Source: Cupriavidus necator A5-1 (GTDB lineage Bacteria > Pseudomonadota > Gammaproteobacteria > Burkholderiales > Burkholderiaceae). Taken from it: DNA of 64,000 nucleotides. The position numbers and the translations under genes were made by a program. The notes under the pieces are model-generated. The model was not told where the DNA came from. It did not search any database and saw nothing but the letters and a program-made list of their open reading frames with translations. Positions within the stretch are counted from its first letter, which is position 1, and each line of letters opens with the position of its first letter. Where the stretch lies: assembly GCF_000744095.1 (NCBI RefSeq), contig NZ_JQLI01000001.1, positions 62,001 through 126,000 of the forward strand, in the 5' to 3' direction. This document shows, piece by piece, positions 63,753 to 64,000 of the stretch.

Positions 63753-64000
63753 TCACGCAACCTGCTTTAGTTCTGCTGGCTCAATCCGTTCCGGATTGAG
63801 CCAGACTTTGTCGGCCAAGCTCCAGTTCCGTGTCGACCCTGACCAACGCTCTGGCGTTCTGGCCTTCGCCTCTGCATAGACCGCTTCTCGTTGAGCCAGC
63901 ACCGCTGCGGATATACCGCTATGGCGCTGCGCCGGTGTCACGAATTTCAGCCCACTATGCTTGTGCTCGTGGTTGTACCAACGCACGAATCGCTGCGTCC
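63753..64000 (-). CDS. IS3-family transposase C-terminus (5' end outside window)
   Basis: Minus-strand reading entering from the right edge: RFVRWYNHEHKHSGLKFVTP is the final DDE-region block of IS3-group (OrfB) transposases, followed by AQRHSGISAAVLAQREAVY. About 80 residues visible, ending in frame at 63753. Confidence 0.85.
   Translation of the reverse strand, partial: TQRFVRWYNHEHKHSGLKFVTPAQRHSGISAAVLAQREAVYAEAKARTPERWSGSTRNWSLADKVWLNPERIEPAELKQVA

Overview
The window is GC-rich and its proteins resemble those of Burkholderiaceae (Betaproteobacteria), most probably Cupriavidus or a close Ralstonia relative. The mix of solitary methyltransferases, HU variants, a degenerate relaxase, toxin-antitoxin pairs, integrase pieces and several insertion-sequence families suggests a megaplasmid, a secondary chromosome or a large genomic island. 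No rRNA, tRNA, CRISPR array or replication origin was recognised.

Region 1 (1-3.3 kb): the SOS mutagenesis genes imuA-imuB run leftward from a LexA box. They are followed by a small conserved gene and an SDR-like gene. This pair sits between inverted copies of an IS21-like terminal motif.

Region 2 (3.4-13 kb) is a long rightward accessory block. It holds an HD-domain nucleotide hydrolase, a DnaQ/ExoX-like exonuclease, a membrane protein, an exported Sel1-repeat protein, an exported HEXXH metallopeptidase, a PilM-like pilus protein and a 588-residue protein whose N-terminus looks like an ADP-ribosyltransferase fold.

Region 3 (13-31 kb) opens with a frameshifted adenine methyltransferase, a complete tyrosine recombinase and a VapBC-type pair. 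A one-directional run of small, mostly unknown genes follows (DUF2971, lipoproteins, small membrane proteins, a Ser/Thr kinase with partner genes, HU). Many of these genes are separated only by a short A-rich GGAAAAG leader, and three intergenic stretches near the end carry a related hairpin with a CGGTA loop. Next come an endonuclease-like protein, a frameshifted C5 cytosine methyltransferase, an N6-methylase-like protein without its catalytic motif, an exported DRGH nuclease, a MobV-like protein without the histidine triad, and a truncated integrase.

Region 4 (31-39 kb): an HU protein with a long Lys/Ala tail, small exported proteins, a chimeric transposase ORF, a broken GNAT gene, an M28 peptidase, a DUF932 fragment and a HipBA module with clustered operator-like sites.

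Region 5 (40-50.5 kb) is a catabolic cluster: a LuxR-type regulator, a KshA-like Rieske oxygenase, three SDRs, a SnoaL-like protein, an Old Yellow Enzyme and a FadD3-like acyl-CoA ligase. It suggests oxidation of a steroid or other polycyclic/alicyclic compound. A shared 16-bp box links the divergently placed SDR to the regulator/Rieske intergenic region. A Vgb-like exported beta-propeller follows.

Region 6 (51-64 kb): an IS630 element, a tautomerase, an Ohr fragment, a flavin-binding protein, a quinone-oxidoreductase-like MDR protein, a strong pair of overlapping hairpins, and an argH-like/Bug receptor/RidA operon divergent from a LysR regulator. Beyond it the sequence decays into fragments of IclR, a VanB-type reductase, IS66, an MFS transporter and an IS3-type transposase, with an intact YciI-like gene and an intact 2OG-Fe(II) oxygenase-like gene among them.
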